Assembly (NCBI GenBank): GCA_046350595.1
Contig: JAXMAC010000005.1
Coordinates: 7,386 to 71,385 of the forward strand
DNA: 64,000 nucleotides
Direction of reading: 5' to 3'
Origin: JAHFOW01 sp046350595
GTDB taxonomy: Bacteria > Planctomycetota > Brocadiia > Brocadiales > Brocadiaceae
Below, piece by piece: positions 53,838-62,049 of this stretch. The translations under genes and the position numbers were made by a program. The notes beneath the pieces are model-generated. The model saw only the letters and a list, made by a program, of their open reading frames with translations. It did not search any database and was not told the origin of the DNA. Each line of letters begins with the position of its first letter. The first letter of the stretch is position 1.

Positions 53838-54566
53838 ATGAAAAAGTTTTTTATTTCCGGAATTATTGCTGTATCATGCCTGGCGTTTACCTATAATTCT
53901 GTTGTTTGGGCCCAGGCAGAAGAAAAAAAGGCACTAACGCCTGAAGAGGCTGCAGAAGCGCAGAAGAAGCTTGAAGAAATGCAGCAAAAGTTGAAAAAGG
54001 CAGTTAAGAATGTGCCTGCCGTAGAAAATGCTGGTTCCATAACCGGTGTTGTTACCTGTCAGAAGATGAGGAATAATGCCGATGCTATTGTTTTTGTTGA
54101 AAAGGTTGGCGATAACAAATTTGCCCCGCCAACGGATCATGCAATAATCGACCAGATTAATCTTACCTATGTACCCAGGGTAGTTGCATTGCAGAAAGGC
54201 ACCGTTGCAGATTTTCCCAACAGTGATGCAGTTCGCCATAACGTATTTTCACCTCCAACCGCAGCGCTCCAGTTCAACTTAGGCACATATCCTTCCGGCG
54301 TTATTAAGGAAGTGCCGTTTGATGTCGTAGGTGAAACCCCATTACTGTGCAATGTCCATAGCGAAATGGCTGGCTTTGCGGTTGCCTTTGAAAATCCCTA
54401 TTTTGCTGTTACTGATAAGGATGGAAATTATACCATTGAGGGTGTTCCTCCAGGAAAATATGTTGTTAAAACCTGGCACGAAAAACTCAAGGAAATAAGT
54501 CAGGAAGTTACGGTAGAGGGTGGCAAGGCTGCAACTGCTAATTTTGATCTGAAGAGAAGAAGATAA
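53838..54566 (+). CDS. Cupredoxin-like protein with carboxypeptidase-regulatory-like domain (paralogue of the gene at 36215)
   Basis: About 242 residues from ATG 53838, preceded by GAGGAGA; the frame is open to 53775. Signal peptide (ends near VWAQA), a coiled-coil-like stretch (PEEAAEAQKKLEEMQQKLKK), then a cupredoxin-like domain with His in RHNVFSP and Cys, His, Met in LCNVHSEM, and a C-terminal beta-sandwich (YFAVTDKDGNYTIEGVPPGK). Same architecture as the protein at 36215; the two bracket the NXR block. Likely envelope redox or structural partner of NXR. Confidence 0.82.
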   Translation: MKKFFISGIIAVSCLAFTYNSVVWAQAEEKKALTPEEAAEAQKKLEEMQQKLKKAVKNVPAVENAGSITGVVTCQKMRNNADAIVFVEKVGDNKFAPPTDHAIIDQINLTYVPRVVALQKGTVADFPNSDAVRHNVFSPPTAALQFNLGTYPSGVIKEVPFDVVGETPLLCNVHSEMAGFAVAFENPYFAVTDKDGNYTIEGVPPGKYVVKTWHEKLKEISQEVTVEGGKAATANFDLKRRR

Positions 54567-54612
54567 TTGTTTCTGCCGCTCTGAAGTTATTAAACAAATC
54601 TCTATTTTATTG

Positions 54613-54651
54613 ATTCCAGTGAGGGGTAAAAACCTCACTGGAATTTTTTTT
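54613..54651 (+). terminator. Rho-independent terminator
   Basis: Perfect 12-bp stem ATTCCAGTGAGG (54613-54624) / CCTCACTGGAAT (54633-54644) followed by a run of T. Ends the NXR-side transcript, 46 bases after the cupredoxin-like gene. Confidence 0.9.
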
Positions 54652-54659
54652 GATATTAA

Positions 54660-55412
54660 ATGGAAAGCGTAAATAATATAACTGAAAAAGATTTTCCCCG
54701 GATAATATCTGTCCAGGTAGGTAAATTGAAATATTTCGAGAGTAAAACACCACCTGCGCATGAAAAACGGCAATGTCTTACCGGTTTTTATAAGGAACCG
54801 GTAGCAGGTAAGATTTGGGTCGGTAATTGCAATCTTTCCGGGGATAGTCAGGCCGATCTTGAAAATCACGGCGGTGCAGATAAGGCAGCGCTTGCATATT
54901 CAGCAGACCATTATCCTGTTTGGCTCAAGGAACTTTCTCTTCCAGATTTACCGTATGGTGGATTTGGGGAGAATCTTACCATTGTCGGAATGACAGAAAA
55001 AACCGTATGTATTGGCGATACCTATGCAATTGGAGATGTACTCCTCCAGGTTTCCCAGCCCCGACGGCCATGCTGGAAGATTTCTCGCCGATGGCAAAGA
55101 GATGATTTGGCTGACCGGGTTGACAAAACCGGACGTATCGGATGGTATTTCAGGGTGCTTAAGGAAGGCTTTATTGAGACGGGACTTCCTGTGGCGCTCC
55201 TTGAACGCCCATACCCGCAATGGACGGTTGAACGTTCCTATGAGGTTATGAAAAATAGACGCACAGATACCCCCACAGCCCGGAAACTTGCCGCGTGCCA
55301 CCTTCTTTCCGTGAACTGGCGTACAAAATTGGTTGAAACGAAGCGCAGGGATATGATAAAAGAAGTTGTTAAAGGCTTTGTTCATAAATTTAAAATTGAC
55401 AAAATTGTTTAA
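54660..55412 (+). CDS. MOSC domain protein (YiiM-like)
   Basis: 250 residues. MOSC fold with GKIWVGNCNLSGDSQADLEN, HGGADKAALAYSADHYPVW, GGFGENLTI, and the conserved Cys in QPRRPCWKI. YiiM-type proteins detoxify N-hydroxylated compounds using a molybdenum cofactor; in an anammox cell handling hydroxylamine and hydrazine, such an activity is a reasonable guess but not shown. Its ATG lies within 10 bases of the preceding terminator's T tract, so it needs its own promoter or a leader shared with that hairpin. Confidence 0.85.
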   Translation: MESVNNITEKDFPRIISVQVGKLKYFESKTPPAHEKRQCLTGFYKEPVAGKIWVGNCNLSGDSQADLENHGGADKAALAYSADHYPVWLKELSLPDLPYGGFGENLTIVGMTEKTVCIGDTYAIGDVLLQVSQPRRPCWKISRRWQRDDLADRVDKTGRIGWYFRVLKEGFIETGLPVALLERPYPQWTVERSYEVMKNRRTDTPTARKLAACHLLSVNWRTKLVETKRRDMIKEVVKGFVHKFKIDKIV

Positions 55413-55483
55413 TAGCGAATATAATTTGGTTTTATTGGAATTTTCATTTTGTTTAAGCGGGTCTGAGGGTAGTGCCGACAGAA

Positions 55484-55587
55484 GTCCCCCTTAAAAAAGG
55501 GGGAGTCAGGGGGTTGTAAAATGCTCTGATATAAAGAATACGGTGGGAAAAAACACAACCCCATAATTCCCCTTTACCAAGGGGGAC
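55484..55587. mobile_element. MITE-like element with 33-bp inverted ends
   Basis: Left end starts GTCCCCCTTAAAAAAGGGGG and continues AGTCAGGGGGTTGT (55484-55517). The right end, read inverted, is GTCCCCCTTGGTAAAGGGGA then ATTATGGGGTTGT (55587-55554). The middle, about 36 bases, does not code. Each arm is itself a hairpin (CCCCCTTAAAAAAGGGGG), and a solo arm lies at 11465-11500. Confidence 0.7.
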
Positions 55588-55635
55588 ATACTTGATCGTA
55601 TAGAGTAAACGTCTTGATAAATTGTTATTGCATCT

Positions 55636-55700
55636 GTCACTGCGAGCGGGGCGAAGCAATCTTTTCATGAGATTGTTTTAGGCAAAGCCTTCGCAATGAC
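55636..55700. repeat. TTGCGAGC-family palindromic repeat, short copy
   Basis: GTCACTGCGAGCGGGGCGAA, GCAATCTTTTCATGAGATTG and GCCTTCGCAATGAC form nested inverted pairs. Same family as 16091-16240. Confidence 0.7.
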
Positions 55701-55738
55701 AACTTTTTTGATGTCGACTATAATTAATCTCTTATTAT

Positions 55739-56800
55739 ATGGAATATATGTTTCAACGCCGTAAATCACGAATCGTTAACGTTGGTGGTGTGCTTATCGG
55801 GGGAAATAACCCGGTTTCTGTACAAACCATGACAAAAACCCATACCGAGGATATTGACGCCACGGTGCAGCAGATTAAGGAATTGGAGGAGGCGGGCTGT
55901 CATATTGTTCGCCTTGCCGTGCCCACGATCGTTTCCGCGAAGTGTCTCGGCATTATTAAAAGACAGATAAAAATCCCGATGGTTGCTGATATACACTTTG
56001 GCCACCACCTTGCGCTGGAAGCCATTGCCCAGGGTGTGGATAAAATACGGATCAACCCGGGTAATATGAAGGATAAAACTAAATTAGAAGAGGTGGTCAT
56101 GGCGGCAAAGGAGAGGGGTATTCCTATCCGTATTGGGGTTAATTCAGGTTCTGTCCGTGGTGAGGGGGACAATCATGAAGAACTTACGTCATTAATGGTT
56201 AAGACCGTTCTCCGTTATTGTGAACACTTTGAATCGCTGGGATTCAAAGATATTGTGTTGTCTCTTAAGGCATCGGATGTGCCTTCAACCCTTGCTGCGT
56301 ATCGGTCTATAGCCACGCTGTGTGACTATCCCCTGCATCTGGGTGTTACCGCCGCAGGGCCGCCAAGCCTTGCAACGATTAAGTCTGCAATTGGTATAGG
56401 AGGATTACTCTCGGAAGGTATTGGCGATACCTTGCGTGTTTCTTACACGGGTGCTCCGGAGCTGGAGGTCAAGGCCGGTTATGAAATTCTTGAGGCGTTG
56501 GGTCTTTATAAACGTCAGGGCGCTGAGCTCATTTCCTGCCCTACGTGCGGTCGTTGCGAGATTGACTTGGTGAATATTGTTGAAAAGGTGAGACAGCGTT
56601 TGCCGGTTGATAAGAAAAATCTTCAGATAGCCATTATGGGGTGTGTGGTGAATGGACCCGGAGAAGCGCGTGAGGTTGATATTGGTATTGCTGGCGGTAA
56701 GGGATTTGGATTTCTCTTCAAAAAGGGCGAAAAGGTTCGAAAGATACCAGAAGACCGCATGGTTGAAGAGCTTTTGGAAGAAATTACCCGCATGTCATAA
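55739..56800 (+). CDS. ispG: 4-hydroxy-3-methylbut-2-enyl diphosphate synthase IspG
   Basis: 353 residues; ATG 55739 or 55748, neither with a clear Shine-Dalgarno. MEP pathway step converting MEcPP to HMBPP. TIM-barrel part contains VQTMTKTHTEDIDATVQQI, MVADIHFGHHLALEA and KIRINPGNM; the [4Fe-4S] ligands are in CPTCGRCEID and MGCVVNGPGEA. The gene overlaps dxr by one base (TAATG), and rseP follows, an ispG-dxr-rseP operon. Confidence 0.96.
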   Translation: MEYMFQRRKSRIVNVGGVLIGGNNPVSVQTMTKTHTEDIDATVQQIKELEEAGCHIVRLAVPTIVSAKCLGIIKRQIKIPMVADIHFGHHLALEAIAQGVDKIRINPGNMKDKTKLEEVVMAAKERGIPIRIGVNSGSVRGEGDNHEELTSLMVKTVLRYCEHFESLGFKDIVLSLKASDVPSTLAAYRSIATLCDYPLHLGVTAAGPPSLATIKSAIGIGGLLSEGIGDTLRVSYTGAPELEVKAGYEILEALGLYKRQGAELISCPTCGRCEIDLVNIVEKVRQRLPVDKKNLQIAIMGCVVNGPGEAREVDIGIAGGKGFGFLFKKGEKVRKIPEDRMVEELLEEITRMS

Positions 56801-57945
56801 TGATAAAAAATATTGTTGTCCTCGGTTCCACAGGTTCTATAGGAAAAAATACCCTTGAAGTTGTTCGAAATTTAAAGGACGAATTCCGGGTTGTTGGCCT
56901 TTCTGCAAATTCCCGATGGGAACTCCTCTCTGATCAAATCGAAGAGTTTCAGCCTGCCTATGTTGCTTTGAATAACGGTGAATTAGTTAGAAAGTTAAAA
57001 AACCGCTTTTCAAACAACAGGCTCGAAATCATTACGGGAAATAATTGCCTGAAAGAACTTGTTTTAAGAGACGAAGTTGATATTGTGGTTTCTGCCGTTG
57101 TGGGCGCCGTTGGTTTGCCGGCGGCTATTGCGACATTACAACAGGGGAAAACCCTCGCACTCGCCAATAAGGAGTCTTTGGTAATGGCAGGGCAAATTGT
57201 GATGTCGTTGGCAAAAAAAGACCAGATTTTGCCGGTGGATAGCGAGCACAGCGCTATCTTTCAGGCCCTTCAATCCGGCAGACTCAATGAAATAAAGCGT
57301 GTTATTATTACGGCCTCGGGCGGACCATTTTATGACTATCCTCATGATAAGCTGTCCGATGTGAAGCCTGCTCAGGCGCTCAAACACCCTACCTGGCAGA
57401 TGGGGCAAAAGATTACCATTGATTCCGCTACCCTGATGAATAAAGCGCTTGAGATAATTGAGGCGCGATGGTTGTTTGATTTGAAAACAGAGCAGATCGA
57501 TGTGGTAATCCATCCGCAATCAATCATTCATTCTATGGTGGAATTTTGTGACGGGTCGGTAATTGCCCAGATGGGTATGCCTGATATGAAGGTGCCCATT
57601 CAATATGCATTAACATATCCTGAACGAAAATCTTTAAGTGTTCAACATCTGGATTTATCAAAGATAGGAAGTCTTACCTTTAAAAAGCCTGACATGGAAA
57701 AATTCCCCGCTCTCAGGCTGGGTTATCAGGCTGCAAAGGAAGGCGGTACGGTTGGAGTGATTCTCAATGCAGCGAATGAGGTTGCGGTTCAGGCATTTCT
57801 GAATGGTCAAATTAAATTTACCGAAATTTCATCGAGTGTTGAAAAGGTAATAAACAATCATCTTTTTATCAAAAACCCTTGCCTTGAGGATATTTTAGCT
57901 GCAGATTCCTGGGCAAGACAGGAGATTACAAAATGCCTTTTGTAG
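56800..57945 (+). CDS. dxr: 1-deoxy-D-xylulose 5-phosphate reductoisomerase Dxr
   Basis: 381 residues, second gene of the operon, start overlapping the ispG stop. NADPH-binding LGSTGSIGKNTLEVV at the N-terminus, ANKESLVMAG and the metal-binding PVDSEHSAIFQAL, then ASGGPFYD, DSATLMNKALEIIEA and HPQSIIHSMVEF. Standard length. Makes 2-C-methyl-D-erythritol 4-phosphate, the committed precursor of isoprenoids and hence of anammox ladderane-associated hopanoids and quinones. Confidence 0.97.
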   Translation: MIKNIVVLGSTGSIGKNTLEVVRNLKDEFRVVGLSANSRWELLSDQIEEFQPAYVALNNGELVRKLKNRFSNNRLEIITGNNCLKELVLRDEVDIVVSAVVGAVGLPAAIATLQQGKTLALANKESLVMAGQIVMSLAKKDQILPVDSEHSAIFQALQSGRLNEIKRVIITASGGPFYDYPHDKLSDVKPAQALKHPTWQMGQKITIDSATLMNKALEIIEARWLFDLKTEQIDVVIHPQSIIHSMVEFCDGSVIAQMGMPDMKVPIQYALTYPERKSLSVQHLDLSKIGSLTFKKPDMEKFPALRLGYQAAKEGGTVGVILNAANEVAVQAFLNGQIKFTEISSSVEKVINNHLFIKNPCLEDILAADSWARQEITKCLL

Positions 57946-59744
57946 ATGTTTCAACAAATGTTTTACAGGTTATTATTGGGATTGGATTACTGATTTTTAT
58001 CCATGAGCTTGGCCATTTCCTTGTTGCGAAGAAAATAGGAGTAAGGGTTTATGCCTTTTCCTTGGGATTTGGTCCCGCTATTTTTAAAAAGAAATGGGGC
58101 GAAACAGAATACCGGCTTTCATTAGTGCCCCTGGGAGGTTATGTAAAGCTTGCAGGCGAGGGACCGGATGAAGAAAAAACGGGCGCTTCCTGGGAATTTT
58201 CATCCAAGAGTGTTGGACAGCGCGCTGCCGTGCTTGTTGCCGGCGTGGGGTTAAACGCTATCCTTGCCTTCATTGCCTTTATTGTTGCCTTTCAGATCGG
58301 CGTTCCCTTTATAGCGCCGGAGGTTGGCCAGGTTCTCCCGGGTTCTCCCGCGTGGGAAGCGGGAATCCAGCGGGGGGATAAGGTTGTCGAGGTTGATGGA
58401 AACAGGGATATTGATTTTGAAGACCTCTTTACCATTATTGCCTTAAATACCTCTGCATCGGGATTACCGATTAAAGTAGAACGGGATGGAAAGATTCTGG
58501 ATTTCACGGTAATGCCCTCATACGATGCTGAACATGGTATTCAAAGGATAGGGATTGCGCCTGCTACCAGCCTGGAGGTCGATAAACTATTTGCATTTGA
58601 AAACAACGTTTCCCCGGCAAGAGACGCTGGTTTACAGGTTAAGGATATTGTAGTCGCTGTAAATGGCAAGCGGATTTCTGCTGAAGATGAATTCCGCGAG
58701 GTAGAAATGCAGAATCCCGGCAAAGAAATTTCGGTTGTTGTTTTAAGGGACAGCAGAGAAGTGGAACTTAAGATAACCCCATACAAGTCATGCCGGTGGA
58801 TGCTCGGTCTTTCCTGTGCGACTGCCCGCATTGACGGCGTTAAGAATGATAGTCTTGCCATGAACGCAGGTTTTTTGAAAGGCGATGAGATTACTGAGGT
58901 TAATGCAAAGCCTGTAACCGGATTCGCTGAAATAGGCAAACTGGTATTGGAATCTGAATCTGAAACATACGCCTTTGCTATTAAAAGAAATGAACGGATT
59001 TCTACTATTACCGTGCCTTTGAAGGATGCAAAAGAAAAAACGTCGTTTCTGAGCGGGTTTTCCCCCTTTTATGGATTAGTAGTCGACTCTGTAGTTGAGG
59101 GATTTCCTGCAGAAAAAGTTGGTATAAAGCCGGGCGATAAAGTTACCGCCCTGAATGAAAGAGAGGTAAAAGACTGGAACTCATTGCTGCAGGCAGTTAT
59201 CATGAGCCAGGGAAAGCCGATGGTGATTGAGTGGGTGCGTGATGGTAAGCGTTTTGTATCTACCATTGCGCCTCAAAAAGATGAAAAGAATGCCGTGGGC
59301 AATATTGGGCTGAAATTTCGCGAGAAGACGCTCGTTAAACAGTATGGTCTTTTTGGTTCTTGCATCATAGGTATAAAAAAGGCGATTATTAATGTGCAAA
59401 GGCTGTATCTTACCATCAAAGGCTTTTTTTCTCAGAGGCTATCAACCAAAAATGTCGGTGGATTTATCCTGATTGCCCAGGCGTCGTATGAGTCTGCCAA
59501 GGTAGGCATGGGCAAACTCATGTATTTCCTGGGTATTCTGAGCCTCCAGTTAGCGCTCTTGAATATCCTGCCCGTGCCTGTGCTGGATGGCGGTCACTTG
59601 TTATTTTTGGCAATCGAGAGGATTAAGGGTTCGCCCGTAAGTCAGAAAGCGCTTTCCATAGCGCATTATATCGGCTTTGCCGCCATCATTTCTCTGGTTA
59701 TTTATGCCACAAGAAATGACATTATGCGGTTGTTGTCACTATAA
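57933..59744 (+). CDS. rseP: RIP (RseP/site-2 protease) family metalloprotease with four PDZ domains
   Basis: 603 residues, overlapping dxr by 13 bases, no ribosome-binding site needed if coupled. HELGH (His24, Glu25, His28) in the first membrane helix, and the second zinc motif VPVLDGGHLL near the C-terminus. Between them are four PDZ-like segments: around 125-195, 210-290, 290-375 and 385-455. E. coli RseP has about 450 residues and two PDZ domains, so this is longer. Cleaves membrane proteins such as anti-sigma factors. Confidence 0.93.
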   Translation: MPFVDVSTNVLQVIIGIGLLIFIHELGHFLVAKKIGVRVYAFSLGFGPAIFKKKWGETEYRLSLVPLGGYVKLAGEGPDEEKTGASWEFSSKSVGQRAAVLVAGVGLNAILAFIAFIVAFQIGVPFIAPEVGQVLPGSPAWEAGIQRGDKVVEVDGNRDIDFEDLFTIIALNTSASGLPIKVERDGKILDFTVMPSYDAEHGIQRIGIAPATSLEVDKLFAFENNVSPARDAGLQVKDIVVAVNGKRISAEDEFREVEMQNPGKEISVVVLRDSREVELKITPYKSCRWMLGLSCATARIDGVKNDSLAMNAGFLKGDEITEVNAKPVTGFAEIGKLVLESESETYAFAIKRNERISTITVPLKDAKEKTSFLSGFSPFYGLVVDSVVEGFPAEKVGIKPGDKVTALNEREVKDWNSLLQAVIMSQGKPMVIEWVRDGKRFVSTIAPQKDEKNAVGNIGLKFREKTLVKQYGLFGSCIIGIKKAIINVQRLYLTIKGFFSQRLSTKNVGGFILIAQASYESAKVGMGKLMYFLGILSLQLALLNILPVPVLDGGHLLFLAIERIKGSPVSQKALSIAHYIGFAAIISLVIYATRNDIMRLLSL

Positions 59745-59756
59745 CAGTTTGTACAG

Positions 59757-59840
59757 ATTAAACGGTTTAAACAGATTAAACAGTTTAAACCGTTTATTGC
59801 CGACTACTGGGGATCTGTGCTGCAATAAAAAGTCGCCGTA
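59757..59840. repeat. Mosaic repeat element, copy C
   Basis: GTTTAAACCGTTTATTGCCGAC...CAATAAAAAGTCGCCG; the inverted form matches the middle and right part of the element at 23260-23402 (GACTTTTTATTG...GTCGGCAATAAAC). Lies just after rseP. Confidence 0.6.
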
Positions 59841-59963
59841 TGCCTGATTAAATTGAGTTTTATTGAAAATTCATCCAAATTTATATATAGTATCGCAATA
59901 TTGATATTAACAAAATGCCTTGTTTTCTTATTTGCACCAGGGTCTGAATAAGATATCGCTTGT

Positions 59964-60500
59964 ATGGAACCGGTTGAACTATTGAAATTTGATTTTGACA
60001 AAGAAATCATTTTCTCTGTCCAGACATATCTCATGAGTATCTTAAATACGAATGACATTGTGTTTGATGTGGACGGAGAAGTGGTGGGTGAAATGCATAG
60101 TTCTTCTTATTGTAAAACATTGCGTTTTGTAAGCGCACGTAAAGATATATGCTTTTCTTATAGTTGGGACCTTTCGAAAAATGCCATACGCTCCAATAAG
60201 TCCCTGGAGGACCAGTGTCCCTGTGGCCTAACACTTATTGCGGTGCCGGTATACCTTCATGAGAATACCGTAATCGGCGCACATTGTGTGACGATTTCGG
60301 ATCCCTACCGTTCTAAGTTTAGCGTGTTTGATGTTGCGTCACGGTTTAATGTTGACGCCCATATCCTGTGGGATGCTGTTAAAAAGACGCCGCCTGTGCC
60401 AAAACCTATCTTAAAAATTGCACGGGAACAGGTAGCCTTGTCGTCTGAACTCCTGTCGAAGATTTTTACCCGTATTCATACGCTCAAACAAAAGTTTTGA
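59964..60500 (+). CDS. PocR-like sensory domain protein (unknown function)
   Basis: 178 residues. The pattern of conserved cysteines (YCKTLRF, KDICFSYSWDL, DQCPCGL) followed by LIAVPVYLHENTVIGAHCV resembles the PocR ligand-binding domain seen in transcriptional regulators and signalling proteins. Here it stands alone, with no DNA-binding or kinase part. No Shine-Dalgarno; start by first ATG. It lies before parA; no clear functional link. Confidence 0.5.
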   Translation: MEPVELLKFDFDKEIIFSVQTYLMSILNTNDIVFDVDGEVVGEMHSSSYCKTLRFVSARKDICFSYSWDLSKNAIRSNKSLEDQCPCGLTLIAVPVYLHENTVIGAHCVTISDPYRSKFSVFDVASRFNVDAHILWDAVKKTPPVPKPILKIAREQVALSSELLSKIFTRIHTLKQKF

Positions 60501-60532
60501 ATTATATATTATGTTGAAAGATTTCAATGCCG

Positions 60533-60562
60533 TTGTAGAGACGTAAGATTTTACGCCGCTAT
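60533..60562. repeat. Degenerate GAGACGCA-type palindrome
   Basis: TTGTAGAGACGTAAGATTTTACGCC, an imperfect version of the hairpins at 13340 and 15055. Confidence 0.5.
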
Positions 60563-60646
60563 GTGTCTGCTGTATTTTACTATCCGCATAGTTTTTGATT
60601 CCTTGCCGAGTAAAAAAATCTGCCTTAGAGTGGGAGGAAGTGCGTT

Positions 60647-61435
60647 ATGAGAAGTATTGCGTTACTGAACCAGAAGGGGGGCGTAGGAAAGACCACAACG
60701 ACTGCAAATCTGGGCGCATGCCTTGCGATGCTGGGGAAAAAAGTATTACTTATTGATATGGACCCGCAGGCTAATTTAAGCGTGCATCTGGGTATGGATA
60801 TTTACAGTCTAAAATATTCAGCGTATGATCTTATTGCAGGTGATTGTAAACCAGATGAGGTGATTGTAAAAACCAGCATACCCCGCCTGGATATTATACC
60901 GTCCAATATAGATCTTTCCGGGGCGGAAATTGAACTGGTGGGCGTTGTGGGCAGAGAGACGGTGTTAAAAGAAAATTTAGGGGATGCAATCAACTCATAT
61001 GATTACGTCCTTATTGATTGCGCCCCTTCGCTTGGTTTATTGACCCTGAACGTCCTGACCCTGGTGCACGAGATATTTATTCCTGTACAAACCGAATTTT
61101 TTGCTTTGCGTGGCGTAGGTAAGCTATTGGATACGTACGAGATAGTTCGTAAGCGGCTTAATAATGCATTAGAAATTACCGGCATTATTCTTTGCATGTA
61201 TACAAGCCGCACTCGTTTGGGCAACGAGGTTGTAGAAAAGGTAAGGGAACATTTTAATGATAAGGTCTTCAAAACGATTATTAGAAAAAATGTGAAGCTC
61301 TCGGAATCGCCGAGTCATGGAAAACCGATTGTTTCCTATGCGCCTGGTTCACACGGTTCGGCGGATTATATGGCCCTTGCGCAGGAAGTAATGCTCCAGG
61401 AAAATAAAGAATATCAGACATCAAGCAATAAATAA
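60647..61435 (+). CDS. parA: ParA/Soj-family ATPase
   Basis: 262 residues. Walker A motif LLNQKGGVGKTTT (deviant, with Lys before the second Gly pair), Walker A' DMDPQANLS, and Walker B-like YVLIDCAPSLGLL. GGTG, chromosome or plasmid partition or positioning ATPase. RBS GAGGAAG upstream. No parB or parS seen nearby. A frameshifted membrane protein gene follows 55 bases later, with a DPLGW motif reminiscent of ParA-associated proteins. Confidence 0.93.
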   Translation: MRSIALLNQKGGVGKTTTTANLGACLAMLGKKVLLIDMDPQANLSVHLGMDIYSLKYSAYDLIAGDCKPDEVIVKTSIPRLDIIPSNIDLSGAEIELVGVVGRETVLKENLGDAINSYDYVLIDCAPSLGLLTLNVLTLVHEIFIPVQTEFFALRGVGKLLDTYEIVRKRLNNALEITGIILCMYTSRTRLGNEVVEKVREHFNDKVFKTIIRKNVKLSESPSHGKPIVSYAPGSHGSADYMALAQEVMLQENKEYQTSSNK

Positions 61436-61490
61436 ATTTATTGCATCGTAATTTCCTTAAAGCAATTTTATATTTTACTGTGGAGAAGTT

Positions 61491-62049
61491 ATGGGAAAAG
61501 AAAGCGCCCTGGGACACGACCCATTGGGTTGGATAAATAAAAGATAATAAAAAACCATCTTCGGATAATCTGGCAGATAAAAATGTTTCAGAGGATAATT
61601 TACCATTACCCCAACAACCGTCTGTCCCTTTGAATACAAACAAACCATTGGAAGGAGTATCGCAGCCAACGAATAACGTTGGTAGTTCGACTCGTGGCGT
61701 TCCGCCGTTAAAACCAAAGGTTGTGATTGGGCGTATGTATGAAAAGCCAGCTCCGGAAAAACAAAAATCGGTTCGTGGCACAGAAAATGTGAATCCGGAA
61801 ACAATAGAAGTGGTAAGAAATTCTTCTCCTGTTACCTTACAACCTCAACAAACCATGGGGGCAGCGATAGAAACAAGCCGTTCTCTCACAACTTCCGGCG
61901 ACCGTTTTTTGACCTACCTCATTATTGCTTATACGACCCTTCTGCTTATTCTGGGATATTTCGTTTACATCGATCTTTCCAGGAGGATGGGCAGGATGGA
62001 GGCAAAGGTTCTTGCCCTGCAGAAGGCGTTGCCGGTAAAAGAACAATAA
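61491..62049 (+). pseudogene. Frameshifted ParA-partner-like membrane protein
   Basis: ATG 61491 with GGAGAAG upstream opens a frame of 18 residues (MGKESALGHDPLGWINKR) ending at TAA. The coding sequence continues in another frame: from about 61537 the reading KDNKKPSSDNLADKN runs on to a stop at 62047-62049. Removing one copy of a 4-bp tandem ATAA duplication (in TGGATAAATAAAAG) joins the parts into one protein of 184 residues with a Pro/Gln-rich linker and a single membrane helix near residue 150-170. A recent mutation or assembly error are both possible. It may otherwise be translated from ATG 61630 downstream. Confidence 0.65.
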
